Source: Calycina herbarum
Lineage: Eukaryota > Ascomycota > Leotiomycetes > Helotiales > Pezizellaceae
DNA: 64,000 bases
Reading direction: 5' to 3'
NCBI GenBank assembly: GCA_001414485.1
Contig: LLEY01000065.1
Location: 186,001-250,000 of the forward strand
Positions 24,897 through 35,496 of this stretch are shown here, piece by piece (the stretch's first letter is position 1; every line of letters begins with the position of its first letter). A program made the translations under genes and the position numbers. Below the pieces are notes generated by a model. It had not been told where the DNA came from. It made no database searches and saw nothing but the letters and a program-made list of their open reading frames with translations.

Positions 24897-27540
24897 GTTG
24901 AAAGAAGCGAGGAATTGCAGCGAGAGAAATGGTGTAATGGGGTTTGGATCTCGAGGAAAGATGCCAGAAATTGGGATACCAAGAGGTGTCGCAGTAGAGA
25001 ATATGCGGCTTGTTGTTGGTTGTGAACTGGCGGCGGCGGCGAAGATTGACAACAGCAGTGTGCGAATTTTTATCAACGGTACAGCACGGACACACTCAAT
25101 TCCTACCATCAAGGTAGTAAACGACAAGGAAATACATTTCAAGAGTCAAAAGGGCCAATTGCCTCTATGGCTTGACTCCCCGACTAATTTCACCGCCAAA
25201 TTATTCCCTTCTCCCCAAGTATATATATATATAGCTTCACAAAAGTCCTCAAGTTACTTCCTCATAATAGAGTCATAGTTCTCTTGAAGGACCAGACACA
25301 ATTCAAGTTATTTGCAAACCGCACAGCAATACTTTCTATTACATACAAGGAAATCGAGCTGACAACATCCGATAATAGGACTAACAAGATAGCATACATG
25401 AAGTTAACCAATTCTCCTATCCTCACTACGAGCACCAATGGAAAATAATATAGTGGATAAAGCCCAACTAGGAAAGTGCGAGGTTTACGCGAGAGCCGGA
25501 AGCGTACAACGAAACTTGCAACCACGACGAATCGAAAATTTTAGTAATGTATTTAAGAGGTGGATACGAGTAGAAGGCCAGAATCTGAAATCCGTGTATA
25601 CAACACTCCTGACACCTCTCGGAACACAAGGCGCAAAGTCCGGGCCAGCAAACTACAGCCTTGCCATACTCAAGCCCAAGAATTCCGGCAACAAGACAGA
25701 GACCGTTCCATCGCCCTCTACAGGCACCACACATAATAACATGTACGCCACTGATGGGGTTGCAGATGTCGCCCACCGCAAATATTACTTCGATTCTACA
25801 ATCTCGAGTATCTTGCAACCCCCTGAGCGCAGAAGAGCAATTGGGATTCCTTTGGTGTGGCGAGTAGAATATCTTCCCTCTTCCCACTGAACCACCTACA
25901 ATTATGTATCAAGAACATCTCGATTCCATTGTCTTAGCGGGCCGTGACTACTACTGGCAAGGGCAGCAGGGGGCTTACGACCTCGACACATTGAAGATAT
26001 ACGGTCTCGATGCTTTTAGAGAAGTGGTTATGGCAGTTGCGCGACGAAGACAATTGAAGGTGGGCACTACCAACGTGGAAAAGAAGACTCAATTAACAAA
26101 CATGGCAGAATAACAACCAAGACAACATCGGGATCACTGGAATGAAGCCTCCAGCCTGTCAGCCTTCACACGAAAGCTTATAGGCAGGAATCTATAAACC
26201 CCCAACCCTATTTACGTCGAGGCGCCGCCCATTTCACACCAATGCAGCAACATCGTCTTCCCGGCACCCAGATACCTCCAGCCGATGGTCCCCCCAAACA
26301 ACATATTTCCCAAGACCACCAAAGAGGCGATAGGCGATAAGCATAGAGGCTGTGCTGACGATATTCTGCAAGAACACAGATGATTGACCAAACGAATTTC
26401 AAGAGAATGAGCCCGGCTGCTCCGTGCGGAATGAGGAAAGGATTGAAAATAACACACTACGGGTCCGATTTACGATATGCGAAGTGTTTGCGAATAATGT
26501 AATAGAGGAACAAAGACTATCATCGAAGATTCATCAAACCGTCCAGCGAAACGCCCTCTGAGTCCACGAGGCACCCCCAGCACCCCCAGCACCCCCTACC
26601 AAGAACTACCACAAGAAGCAAAAAAAGACGGAAGAGGCAAATCATACGGATACAAATGCAGGCACTACACAAAATCTTGACTACGGCGTCTCAACAAATC
26701 CGTGGTGTCCAGCCTGGCCGGCACCTGACCTCGAGCCTTACACTGGTGATGAGGGGCTATGATCAAGAGCTGCACCATAAATTGCGATCGTCCTGTTGCA
26801 AAAACTAAAAGCTTGAACGATTTTTTTTCTTCTCCCTAGGCTGAGAACTTGGTATTGGACACAGAAATCCAGCGAGAAGATTCAGAGGAGGATGGACAAT
26901 GTGCGGCCAAGGAAAGCAGGATTCAAAGCCAAGGAACGCGAGCAACTAACTATTGAACATCCTGTCAAATTCAGTGCCTCCAGAGGTATTCTATTCAAGT
27001 GACGACGGCATCATCTTGACCCAAGATCAGCACGCAAAGGACCCCAAAGTCGTGATCGGAGAGCAAGATTCCGAGACCACCAGAAGCGGATACATCTCCC
27101 AACGAGTCGTGGGACTTGGAGCAAGCATTTGACGGTGAGGGAATCATCAACCTCCATCGCCCCTTCCCTGCCACACGTTTGGGCGTCCAGACTGATGCTG
27201 GACGTCCCATTCCGTGTGAGTGACTTGGTCGAGGGAGATGGGATCAGCGACGACGAATATAATATATAATTGAAACACCAGTATGATTGAATGGACACTT
27301 GGAATGATGTGGTAGGATAACTTGGTCTGCATGCATGGTGGCAGCAACTTGCTACCTCCTTACATCAATAATCGCATTATCCCAGCCCTCGACCTTGGAT
27401 CCACTTGGATATTGTTGGTGGCATCAACCAGTTGTGATCCTAAGGTACGTTTGTCAATTCAAATTATCTTTTGTGCCGTTCTGGAATCGGAACAACTAAA
27501 TACCGAAATACCGTAATCCCGATGATATCCGATTTTACCC
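24897..27540. repeat. Left arm of a diverged inverted segmental duplication
   Basis: This segment is recognisably similar, in reverse complement, to about 61180-63456. Landmarks on one strand here match the other strand there. The block with GGTGGCAGCAACTT (27340s) matches the reverse complement near 61390. AAGTCRCTCACAC-type sequence and an HTEW frame (27180-27240) match about 61540. A frame containing SRVNLALSQ-like residues at about 25470-25500 matches about 62810. The frame with GLDAFREVVMAVARRR (plus strand, about 26010) matches a minus-strand copy near 62060. The ORFs inside are short and mutually incompatible. I read the arm as decayed coding sequence plus the conserved 5' flank of the caspase-like gene. 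Confidence 0.6.
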
Positions 27541-27878
27541 AGGCTCTACGTCTCCCTAACTAAATAAGGCTCTCTATTCACATTGTATAATGAGAAGGTG
27601 AAAGATTTAATGCTGTTTCACATCGCTTTAAACTTGTGGTTTGAACATGCTATAAAGGGATAGCTCAAAGGCTCTATGAGCACCCTCTCAAATATTCTTT
27701 GTAAAGTTCTTTACAATTTCCAAGCTATTTTTTGCAATTGTTTATCTCTCCAGTGCTGCCTTCCCCATGACCTTGGGAGAACGCACTCGGAATCATACCT
27801 AATACTTGATCTTTTCCTTCCTCGTTTCTCGAAAAAGTATGCTAGATTCTCCTCTTCCATTTGTACTCGTCACTATGA
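27541..27878. other. Short intergenic stretch
   Basis: About 340 bp between the inverted-duplication arm and the 3' end of the minus-strand gene at 27879. Nothing recognisable; mixed composition, no coding frame with support. Confidence 0.4.
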
Positions 27879-28589
27879 TCACCGGAGATAAGTTTGTTCG
27901 GGATGTCCATCCTCTGCATACCGGTGATGAAAAGGGTTGCCTCCTTGTTTTCGGAGGGGGTATGTCCAAGATTGTTGTTGTTGTATTTCATGTTGATGGT
28001 TGCTACTCATCCCTGACAACTGGGAATTTTGGATTTCCTGGGGATTTGAGAAGTGAATGCGATTTTGGTGTTTTGGGAGATTTCTTTGCATTTCTGTGTT
28101 TTGGGACAGGAGACGGGTGTTGGTGTACTTGAAAACTTGGGGGGTAGGTGACCAGTCTGGTTCGTTTATTGTTGTCTGTCTCGCCTGGAACTCTGGTTGA
28201 GGTGGATACATCACCATAATTTGAGGTGGTTGTGATGGGTGTTTGCAAATGTTTCTTGTTGTTTTTGTCCACTCCGGCTGGTTTGGCATCGTTTCTCTTG
28301 TCTCCTCTTTATTTGCATTGTTTTCAGCGGGTGTCGGTGTTCGGGAAATCATTTGTTCAACGGGGAATGCGTTTGGAGGTTGATGTGGTGGACTGTGTTG
28401 GAGAGAAGGGTATGGAGACGAGTATGGGAACATGCTGTGGGGTCGAAATTGATATTCTTGGTACATCTTTTCTAGGGTACAAAGTTCTGGGGTTTGGAAA
28501 TTCTGTTCTTCCTCGGATTCCCCGTTGCCTCCCTGTTGTGCTGGTGGAGGTCGAGATGCGGATGCTTTTTGGGGTGCTTGAGGATCCAT
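27879..28589 (-). CDS. Pro/Gln/Asn-rich disordered hypothetical protein, 236 aa
   Basis: Single open frame from ATG at 28589 to TGA at 27879-27881. The product starts MDPQAPQKASASRPPPAQQG. It is rich in Pro, Gln, Asn, His and Ser throughout, with no Cys cluster, signal peptide or membrane segment. A short predicted helix (CTLEKMYQEYQF) lies near residue 40. It belongs to a run of minus-strand small genes whose products start MSS or MDP and are disordered at the N-terminus. Function unknown. Overlapping plus-strand ORFs are hydrophobic and Cys-rich, typical of antisense shadows of a polar protein. Confidence 0.5.
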   Translation of the reverse strand: MDPQAPQKASASRPPPAQQGGNGESEEEQNFQTPELCTLEKMYQEYQFRPHSMFPYSSPYPSLQHSPPHQPPNAFPVEQMISRTPTPAENNANKEETRETMPNQPEWTKTTRNICKHPSQPPQIMVMYPPQPEFQARQTTINEPDWSPTPQVFKYTNTRLLSQNTEMQRNLPKHQNRIHFSNPQEIQNSQLSGMSSNHQHEIQQQQSWTYPLRKQGGNPFHHRYAEDGHPEQTYLR

Positions 28590-29197
28590 GGCTTTTTACG
28601 CTTTCAGGATTTTGCTTTGAAGATCAAATTGGTCTTTTCTTCGTTCTCCTGGTTTTCCACTTGCTCTCACTTCTTTCTCGCTCCTTGCTCGTTGGTTCTT
28701 GGTACTTTTTTACGAGTGGTCTGCACTGATATTTATACATCCTCTCTGTACTCTGGAGGTACGAGGTACTTTCTAGTTTCTAGGTGATGGTTCACGGGTA
28801 TTGTGGTCTTATATTCCGGACTTCCGGACTTCGTAATTGAAGTATTGGACTGGGAGTAGTGATCCGGTCTCAGATCTGATGTTGTGTTGATGTGAGTTGT
28901 TCCCTTTCCACACTCTCGAGGTACAGGCTTCTTTCGAGGTTTTAGGCGATGGTTCACCTGTCTTGCGGTTATACATTCAAAACTTTGAACCGGAAACTTA
29001 TTGGACTCGGAGGAGGGACCCGGTTCTAGATTTGAGTTTTTGCTGGGACCTCTTTGTTTTGTGAGACTGACCCCGAGATTGAAATCGGAAACAGAAGATT
29101 TCTTAGTATATGGAAAAGATTAAAGAAAATTGTCGAAGGAGCTAGAAAATTCGGGTTTTTTTGAGGTGGCCTGCAAATTGACAGAGGAATATTATTG
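28590..29197. other. Intergenic region with a near-duplicate motif
   Basis: About 600 bp without a supported gene. Two similar blocks occur about 170 bp apart: GAGGTACGAGGTACTTTCTAG at about 28756 and GAGGTACAGGCTTCTTTCGAG near 28918. Each is followed by a TAGGYGATGGTTCAC segment. They look like a short internal duplication in the promoter of the minus-strand gene at 28589. Confidence 0.45.
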
Positions 29198-29200
29198 CGA

Positions 29201-29919
29201 CTATTTCTGGGTAGCCTACGAATAGCACCGAAAATTGTTAATATGGGTTTTAGAGCTATTCGTGGGTAACCTAGAAATAGAACGAAAAATAAAACAACGT
29301 GACTTGGAATCTGCTGCAATTCGTGGGTAACCCATGAATAGCACTATAAATGTCTATTTAATTCTGGAAGGCCGTAGCTTCCTGGGGAACTTATAAATAG
29401 TTGTAAGTAATTTTGAAACTGCGGGAGAGGTATGTTTTTGCTATGTGTTGGTAATGGCTGATTACAACTGGAAGTGAGGATAGATTCTCGAAACCCCTGT
29501 CTATTCGTAGGTAACCTGAGAATAGACCGAGCAAATGCGATAGAGGTGTTGCGACTATCCCTGGGTAACCCACGACTAGTCATGGAAATAAAATGCAATG
29601 CTTAGGTTCTATTCTGGTTGGTGGATACTCCATGAATAGTACCAAGAATAGGAACAATTTCTACGAATTCACAGGCATTTGTAATTAACTCTTCATTAGC
29701 ACTAATGAGGGAACCAGATTTCTTTGTTATTGTTTGGTAACCTACAACTAGCATACGAAAAAAGAATGTTCGCGACTTTGGAGAGATTTATGCATCACCC
29801 AGAGTAGCAGAACTGGACAAAAGGTTTTTACTACAAGTAATGCGGCTATTTGTAGGTCACTTACCAATAAATTGAGGGTTTATGAATGCGCGACTATCGA
29901 TACGTAACCTACAAATCGC
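29201..29919. repeat. Array of about ten imperfect palindromic (hairpin) units
   Basis: Units of about 25-31 nt recur at 29201-29225, 29255-29280, 29316-29342, 29377-29400, 29500-29526, 29551-29581, 29609-29639, 29727-29752, 29842-29870 and 29888-29919. Each has a left arm like CTATTCGT, a centre GGTAACC or GGGTAACC, and a right arm like ACGAATAG, so each can fold on itself. Spacing is irregular (about 30-130 nt) and the spacers are unrelated. Several units show compensating arm changes, for example CTATTC with GAATAG and GACTA with TAGTC. No gene overlaps convincingly. This is not a CRISPR array and not a simple tandem repeat. Confidence 0.75.
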
Positions 29920-30193
29920 ATAACAACGTAACAAATATTGATTTTCCATGCATTTATATGCCGCCAAGTCTTAAAGAAAAGATATAAATTCTCTTCGTAT
30001 GAGGTATTTCATTTACATTTTCGCTAACCCTCCCTCCTTTTTCTTTCCTATAGCTTGAACAAAGTAAACAAAGTAAACAAAGAATTTTATGAACAACCCC
30101 ATTCTTATCCAGACAACTCCTGAGAAATGAAGTTAAAGAAATGGGGCACATTTCCCACATAGCATTAATGAGTACCACCAAATTATTCGAATC

Positions 30194-30463
30194 ATGTCTT
30201 CCGAAAACCCCCCACATTCAAAACCCCACTCCCAGGAATCTCCAGAAAAAGGAGAATCCAAGCCAAAACAAGAAGTTTCGAATGCAAGCAAAGAACCTCC
30301 TTGTACGCCCGAGAAATTGTTTCTAGAAAGCCAGTTGTGGGGTTCTAGCGAGATGACTTGGGTTTCACGGACCCAATGTAAATCAACCACTGGATCTGGT
30401 GCTGGAAAGGATGCTATGACTGGTGGTAAAAGTCCTGGGGAGGAAGAGCCAAAGCAGGGTTGA
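30194..30463 (+). CDS. Small disordered hypothetical protein, 89 aa
   Basis: ATG at 30194, stop at 30461-30463. The product starts MSSENPPHSKPHSQESPEKG and is Ser/Pro/Lys/Glu-rich and polar throughout. The start resembles those of neighbouring small genes (MSSSQTNNNP at 32772 and MASKQSSSQG at 37418). There is no signal peptide, membrane segment or conserved motif. It is short and low-complexity, so a chance ORF cannot be excluded. Confidence 0.35.
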   Translation: MSSENPPHSKPHSQESPEKGESKPKQEVSNASKEPPCTPEKLFLESQLWGSSEMTWVSRTQCKSTTGSGAGKDAMTGGKSPGEEEPKQG

Positions 30464-31012
30464 ATGTAATTGTTTGGTTCGTGCTCTTCAACCACAAGTC
30501 AGGTTCAGAACTTTGTGTACTTGACGGATTTTTGAATTTTCCACCCCCCACCGCCCACCCCCCATCCCCTAAATTACAAATAAACTTCATCTCTTCCCAG
30601 AATTAACAATAAATCTTTCTCTTGATAACTCCCTTCATCCACAGACTTGTATGCTAGCCTATCATCGACCTCATCTCTTCACTTAAAGCTCTTTAGTTCT
30701 CCCAAACGTCGCATACTCTAACTAGGAATCTATTTACCTCACATTGAGCTCAACGAATTGATAGCTCGTTTGGTATTAAGTGAGGCTAGAGGCTAGAGGC
30801 TATTGATTTGAGATCATAAGTAGAAGAAAGTCAAATGTCAATATTGAATTTACTTACTCGCTAACGTGATACCATCCTCAACTAATCTCACTTCCCAAGA
30901 ACAGATTATTTTGAGCTAGCAAAGCAATCCAGCACCCTGCTACCAGAAATCAAAATCGAAAATCCTCCACTCCATACCCTAGCCAACCATCAAATGACTC
31001 TCGCTGAAAGAT
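30464..31012. other. Intergenic region
   Basis: About 550 bp between the convergent ends of the 30194 and 31013 genes. It includes a C-rich block (about 30541-30570) and otherwise nothing recognisable. Confidence 0.4.
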
Positions 31013-31954
31013 CTAGCTTTGCCTTTTAGTGCTCCGTTCCCTGTTTTCGTATTCCGTCATATATTCTGCCGCCATCTCAAGATAAATGCCTTCCTCTGCC
31101 TTAGCCTGAGCCTCAGAATCCTCTTCCGAGTCTCTGGAATCATTTCTCCCTTTTGATTGTGCTCCTTTGGGCTTTCCTGGGCGCAAAACAGAAATCAAAG
31201 CTGCGCGTTCTTTTTCGAAGTTCTCGATTTCGATTATCAATCGGCCATTCGTTTTTTAGGATGAGAACAGCGGTGGAGGCCCTGAGTCCTGGGCTACTAA
31301 AGCTTCCCATTCTCCCTTCAAGTTGCTAGTTCGTGTCCGCAGTCGCTCCATTTCATCAACAACTCTTGTGTCGGTATCTTGGTACTCCTGGAGTTGATTG
31401 GCCGCTTCTTGTTCTTCTGATCTTTCGATACTGGGACGGATTTCAGTAACGTGTTTTTTTGTTATTGCCCTCTTTTCACCCATTAACCTCTTTACGGTCA
31501 CTCCGTAGTACGTTGACCATCTTTCGACAAAAACTTTCAAGAGCGCATCTTTGATGTCACGGACTTCCTCCTCGACCTCAAAAACCGCTTCCAGACGTCG
31601 AATGCGAAGTTCCATTTTTGTTATCAAGTCCAGGTTCAGGCGTTTGAAGTCATCCCGCAATTCCTTCGGTGTATCCTCTTGGATTTCATTCGCTATTTCC
31701 TTTGCTTTTGCATTTCCAGCATTGATATCCTTTGTTGTATCGGGTCTAGCATGCAGTTGCTTCAAATCACCAAGCAATTCCACCAGTGTATCGGTATTGC
31801 CATTGAACTTCGTCTCCTGTTCTTGGGGTTTTTGGGGCATGGCGTCTTTTGGGATGTTATGTTTTGTGAAGGAAGAGAAGGCGGTTAGATTGGTGATGAT
31901 TGATGAGGACATTGTTGTCATGTGCTGGGAGGATGCGTTTCGTATGGAAAGCAC
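31013..31954 (-). CDS. Coiled-coil protein with an in-frame TAA dividing it (232 + about 80 residues)
   Basis: From ATG at 31954 the frame encodes a Lys/Glu-rich, helix-forming protein. The core begins TDTLVELLGDLKQLHARPDT and continues with heptads (MELRIRRLEAVFEVEEEVRD). It ends at TAA 31256-31258, but the same frame runs on without interruption (KTNGRLIIEIENFEKERAAL) to a final stop at 31013. This suggests a longer ancestral product, with TAA replacing CAA. The core is clearly related to the gene at 33719: DTLVELLGDLKQL there reads DSLVQMLAELKLM. A later Met at about residue 39 could be the start. No membrane or signal sequence. Probably an oligomeric scaffold; the role is unknown. Confidence 0.55.
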
Positions 31955-32334
31955 TTTGTAAAGTGCATATTTCGTGCCATTCAGATAGGCTTAAAGCTCT
32001 CTCCTTCCTTCCCATGTGAATAGATTAGTAGGATCTGAATAATTACTATCCCCCCCAACAAATGAACCAAAAGATAGCCTTGGCAAATCAATACATCATG
32101 AACTGATTTGAATGGGTTCTAAGTAACTGAACTAAATTAAGATAAGTTGAATAAAATGATACCTCCATTGGGACTAACAGTGATTGGGAACTTGGGAGCA
32201 CGAAATATTTAGGTATTATTGTTATCAACTTCAATTCCTAGAATTGAATATGCCAAGGGCAGAAAGGCAACCGAACAACCCCCTTATCCTCAACCAAGAA
32301 TAAAGGACCACCCCTGCGTGTCGCTTTCAAAGAA
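31955..32334. other. Intergenic region
   Basis: About 380 bp upstream of the coiled-coil gene and downstream of the next minus-strand gene. No coding frame or defined regulatory motif was recognised. Confidence 0.4.
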
Positions 32335-32772
32335 TCAAGAGTTGAACTCAGTTGCTTGTCTCAGCTCAAGCTTTGAAAATCCCGAGTTCCCCGCTTCCCC
32401 TCCTTTCTTTCCTCCCAATTCTACCTTGCGTTCTGAGGTGATAACGTCCTGGGAGTTGCGGGGATTAAATGTAAATTCAGCAACCATTCCACGCTCCGAT
32501 TGCTCCGAGTCGATCTTAGAGGGGATCTGAGCTTCGAATTGTTTGATGGCGGCTTTGTTTTGGGGATAGTGTTGCTTGATGTCAGCCATCAATCCTTGTA
32601 CTATCTCAAGGGACTTTGACAGTTCGCGACTGAGGGCATGGAGTTTGGGATACATAAACATCAGTTCGGATTGATTAACGGAGATGGTCTTCTTGTAGTC
32701 TTGGAATGCCTCTTCGAAGGTCTGAGGAAATGGGGAGGTGATTGGGTTGTTGTTGGTTTGAGAAGAAGACAT
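32335..32772 (-). CDS. Small helical hypothetical protein, 145 aa
   Basis: ATG at 32772 and stop at 32335-32337. The disordered start MSSSQTNNNPITSPFPQ precedes a helical central region (SELMFMYPKLHALSRELSKS and IVQGLMADIKQHYPQNKAAI). The tail is polar and contains GKKGGEAGNSGFSKLELRQ. No signal peptide, no membrane segment and no Cys. It lies in the same strand and style as the coiled-coil genes on either side. I do not recognise the family. Confidence 0.5.
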   Translation of the reverse strand: MSSSQTNNNPITSPFPQTFEEAFQDYKKTISVNQSELMFMYPKLHALSRELSKSLEIVQGLMADIKQHYPQNKAAIKQFEAQIPSKIDSEQSERGMVAEFTFNPRNSQDVITSERKVELGGKKGGEAGNSGFSKLELRQATEFNS

Positions 32773-33718
32773 AGTGATTTGCTAGGGTGAGGTGTTTTGT
32801 ATGGTGTTATGTTTGTTGAAACGGTGTGCTTGGAATTGTAAGTAGGTTTGAAGTACGAATTTGGTTCTGCTTGAGAACTGACCCCAACCTGACTTATATA
32901 GATTTTATATCTGTTGTAGGCTGTGTGTATGTGAATGAAATCTTTGTTTAGGACTGAATAAGTTCAAATACTTATGACCCCGCCTACCAAAGCACCAGCT
33001 GAATCAAGACATCTCTGGAAGAATCACTCGATATACTAGGACCAACCTCACAAATAGATTGATAGGAGAGGAACAAAATGTGTGATTAGGGGCTTTTCAG
33101 GGCTGAATCACAAATGTTGGTCTTGATCACTCATATACTCCAGGAAATTCCGAATAAACAAAATCAATAGAACGCATAACATTCTTTGTTACTCACCCTG
33201 GATAATTCTGCCTCAAACACTCGAATCTTTGCTCCATCTATGTATTCCCGGTGACACTTGCTACTCGCATCTCGGCTTATCCCTCTTCAAGGTTGTAAAC
33301 AGTTTGGTTGCAAAAGTTGGTGAGAATTTAAAGGTATTGCAAGGTTTAAAGAGCTAACGCTATACCTCATGTAAAGTATCTAAGGCTTGGATATCTGGAA
33401 ATTGGGTTTCTACAATTTTGGTGGCCCGTTTTGAGAACTTGAATATGTGAGTTTTACAAGCCAGACTTCCTTCCGTTGGTATTAGTTAAACATACTTCAA
33501 GCTCAACCATCTTGAATTCCTCACTTCACAAGCATATGATGACTGTAAGTAGTAAACAGATTGATTCGACTACTCCTTAACCTAGGGCCCATATCCATTC
33601 CAGACATCATCGTCCCAAATCAATCTGCGACTATTTGGAGGTTGGCCCATATCCCCCCGAGCCTCAGTTTTTCCATCAAAGATGTCAAATATCTCCCTTG
33701 ACTACCCCTTACTTCACA
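32773..33718. other. Intergenic region
   Basis: About 950 bp, AT-leaning, with only short unsupported ORFs. It contains the presumed promoter of the 32335-32772 gene and the 3' flank of the 33719 gene. Confidence 0.4.
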
Positions 33719-34216
33719 TCAAAAATCAATCCTCCGTTGTCCTGGGTAATTGCGGTTTTCATCGGAGATATCCGCTCGTTCACCCTCTTCCGATGCCATG
33801 GCTGTTGGAGAGGCAACAAAAGAAGTTGAAGGGGTGGGGGCGGCTGAAATACTATCGAGAGGGCTAACAGCAGCTGAAAAAGCACGAAGACTTAGGAGCC
33901 GGGCTTGAATGATTTCTAATCCTTCAGAAAATGTGTCCATTCCGGCATGCATGAGGTCTAATTCAGCATTTACCTGTTCTGCCGTATCTTTGTATCTTTG
34001 TTGCTGTTGGTTGGCTTCAGCTTCTAGTCGTTTAAGTTGAAGTTGAATTTTGTTTTGGAGAGCGGAATTCATAACCTTGAAGTCAGCCACGAACTCTGCT
34101 AGCGCCTCTTTGTAGTCTTGAATTCCGTCGTGTGCTTGTTTCGCCTTGGAAGCTTCCGCAATGATATTTTCTGGGGTCTCAGGCTTCGTTTGCATTAGCT
34201 TTAACTCAGCTAGCAT
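33719..34216 (-). CDS. Coiled-coil protein, paralogue of the 31-kb gene; 5' end unresolved
   Basis: The ATG at 34216 gives 165 aa, but coding-like sequence extends in frame upstream to a TAG near 34397 (QRLQESKDSLVQ just before MLAELKLMQTKPETPENI). The real protein is therefore probably longer, or has lost its start. The segment aligns by eye with the 31013-31954 gene: SLVQMLAELKLMQTKPETPE against TLVELLGDLKQLHARPDTTK, and later QLQLKRLEAE against ELRIRRLEAV. The rest is Gln/Lys-rich coiled coil (ANQQQQRYKDTAEQVNAEL) followed by a Ser/Ala/Pro-rich tail. The two genes are about 2.5 kb apart on one strand, which suggests local duplication. Confidence 0.55.
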   Translation of the reverse strand: MLAELKLMQTKPETPENIIAEASKAKQAHDGIQDYKEALAEFVADFKVMNSALQNKIQLQLKRLEAEANQQQQRYKDTAEQVNAELDLMHAGMDTFSEGLEIIQARLLSLRAFSAAVSPLDSISAAPTPSTSFVASPTAMASEEGERADISDENRNYPGQRRIDF

Positions 34217-34652
34217 TTGGACTAGTGAGTCCTTGCTTTCCTGAAGCCTTTGAGAGCCAAACTCTTGATGTTGTTGGGGGTTCTCTTTTGTAACCGCTTT
34301 TGTAATGTTGTTCTCCGCTTCTCGTTGAGGGGAAGTGGCTGATTTGTTCCTGACTAGAGGTGATGAAGCTTCCCAGAATACCCCTCGTTGCTTGAACTAT
34401 ATTTCAAGCCATGCGGGAGCCGTCCGAATTTTTATTTATGGTCCCTCTCGAGTTCGGTGTTGTTTTGGGTTTCATTTTCAGCTTGAATGCATGCATCAGT
34501 AGTTGATTTTCACTGTTTGTTTATCTTAGTATGGTTGCTAAGTGCAATGTAGAAATATGATGGTTTGGTAGGATGTGTGGCATATGGAGTGCAAAGTTGG
34601 GTATAGTGTTCAAGACGAACCGAAATACTTGCTTAAATAAACATCTTGGGTA

Positions 34653-35160
34653 CAGTGAGTTGTGAATTAAGCTTCCTTTTTGACACTTTTTTTGTAAACC
34701 GTGCTTTTTTCTTTGGTTTTTTCCTTATTTATTTTAGAAAACAGAAAACTAAAGTACTCTTTAAGATATAAGACCTAGCTAGAAAGAACTGCTATATCTT
34801 CTTATACCTCCTCTCTATTTATTACTATATCTAAGCAAGTATAACAAGAATAAACTTAGTAATAGTTAATTATTAAAAAACCCCCTTTTTGCAAGAAAGA
34901 TTTTCACACCCCTGTAAAGTTGAGTAGTCTCTACTAAGACCCTATAAAAATTTAGACATATAAAAGTGTCTGTTTTCTTCCTAAAAAGTTTATAGAGTAA
35001 GAAACGGGGTATAGAGCTCTTATTAGCTGTTCTTAGGGATATAATAACATACGTTATTATTAAGTTAAGAGGGAAAGAGTATCTAGGAAATAAGAAAAAT
35101 TCTAAAAACGCACGGTTTATAAAATATCGTTAAAAGGGAAGCTTAATTCGCAACTCACTG
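34653..35160. mobile_element. MITE with long terminal inverted repeats and TA duplication (Tc1/mariner-like)
   Basis: The left end CAGTGAGTTGTGAATTAAGC is inverted at the right end (GCTTAATTCGCAACTCACTG). Similarity continues inward for about 60 bp, through GTAAACCGTGC and its right-hand partner GCACGGTTTAT. A TA dinucleotide sits at each boundary (34651-34652 and 35161-35162), the target duplication of Tc1/mariner-type elements. The 508-bp interior is AT-rich, has no ORF and shows the same TA enrichment as the RIP-degraded elements. It is therefore a non-autonomous derivative. Confidence 0.8.
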
Positions 35161-35162
35161 TA

Positions 35163-35496
35163 CCTTGGGCTGGTCAAACCAAGTTTTATGAATATTAAGG
35201 TTTTTAATTGAATGTTTCTAAAACTTTATGACTGTTCCTCTGTGTCAATTGCTGGTTAAACCACCCCCCGCAGCAATCAAATATCCTCTTGTACAGGAGT
35301 TTGTGAGTAATACAGGATAGAGTCTTACTTTATGAATAATCGGTAGAACTACCAGTCGGTACCTACTATATTATTGTTGAATCTTCAACTAACTTGTTAA
35401 TTCTTACCAAGATATATCGGTCAACGAATCAAGATTATTGGGAACAAATTAAATTTTCAAACAGGAACGCTCCTACCATTTGATCCCAACTGGGCT
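35163..35496. other. Intergenic stretch right of the MITE
   Basis: About 330 bp of AT-rich sequence between the MITE and the end of the next minus-strand gene. Nothing recognised. Confidence 0.4.

Noticed and set aside
28226..28729. Plus-strand ORF of 167 aa opposite the Pro/Gln-rich gene
   Set aside because: Cys/Phe/Leu-rich composition is what the antisense of a polar Gln/Pro/Asn-rich protein gives, and there is no conserved motif.
29201..29919. CRISPR array for the hairpin repeats
   Set aside because: Repeat copies are too divergent, spacer lengths are irregular, there is no leader or cas gene, and the surrounding genes are clearly eukaryotic.
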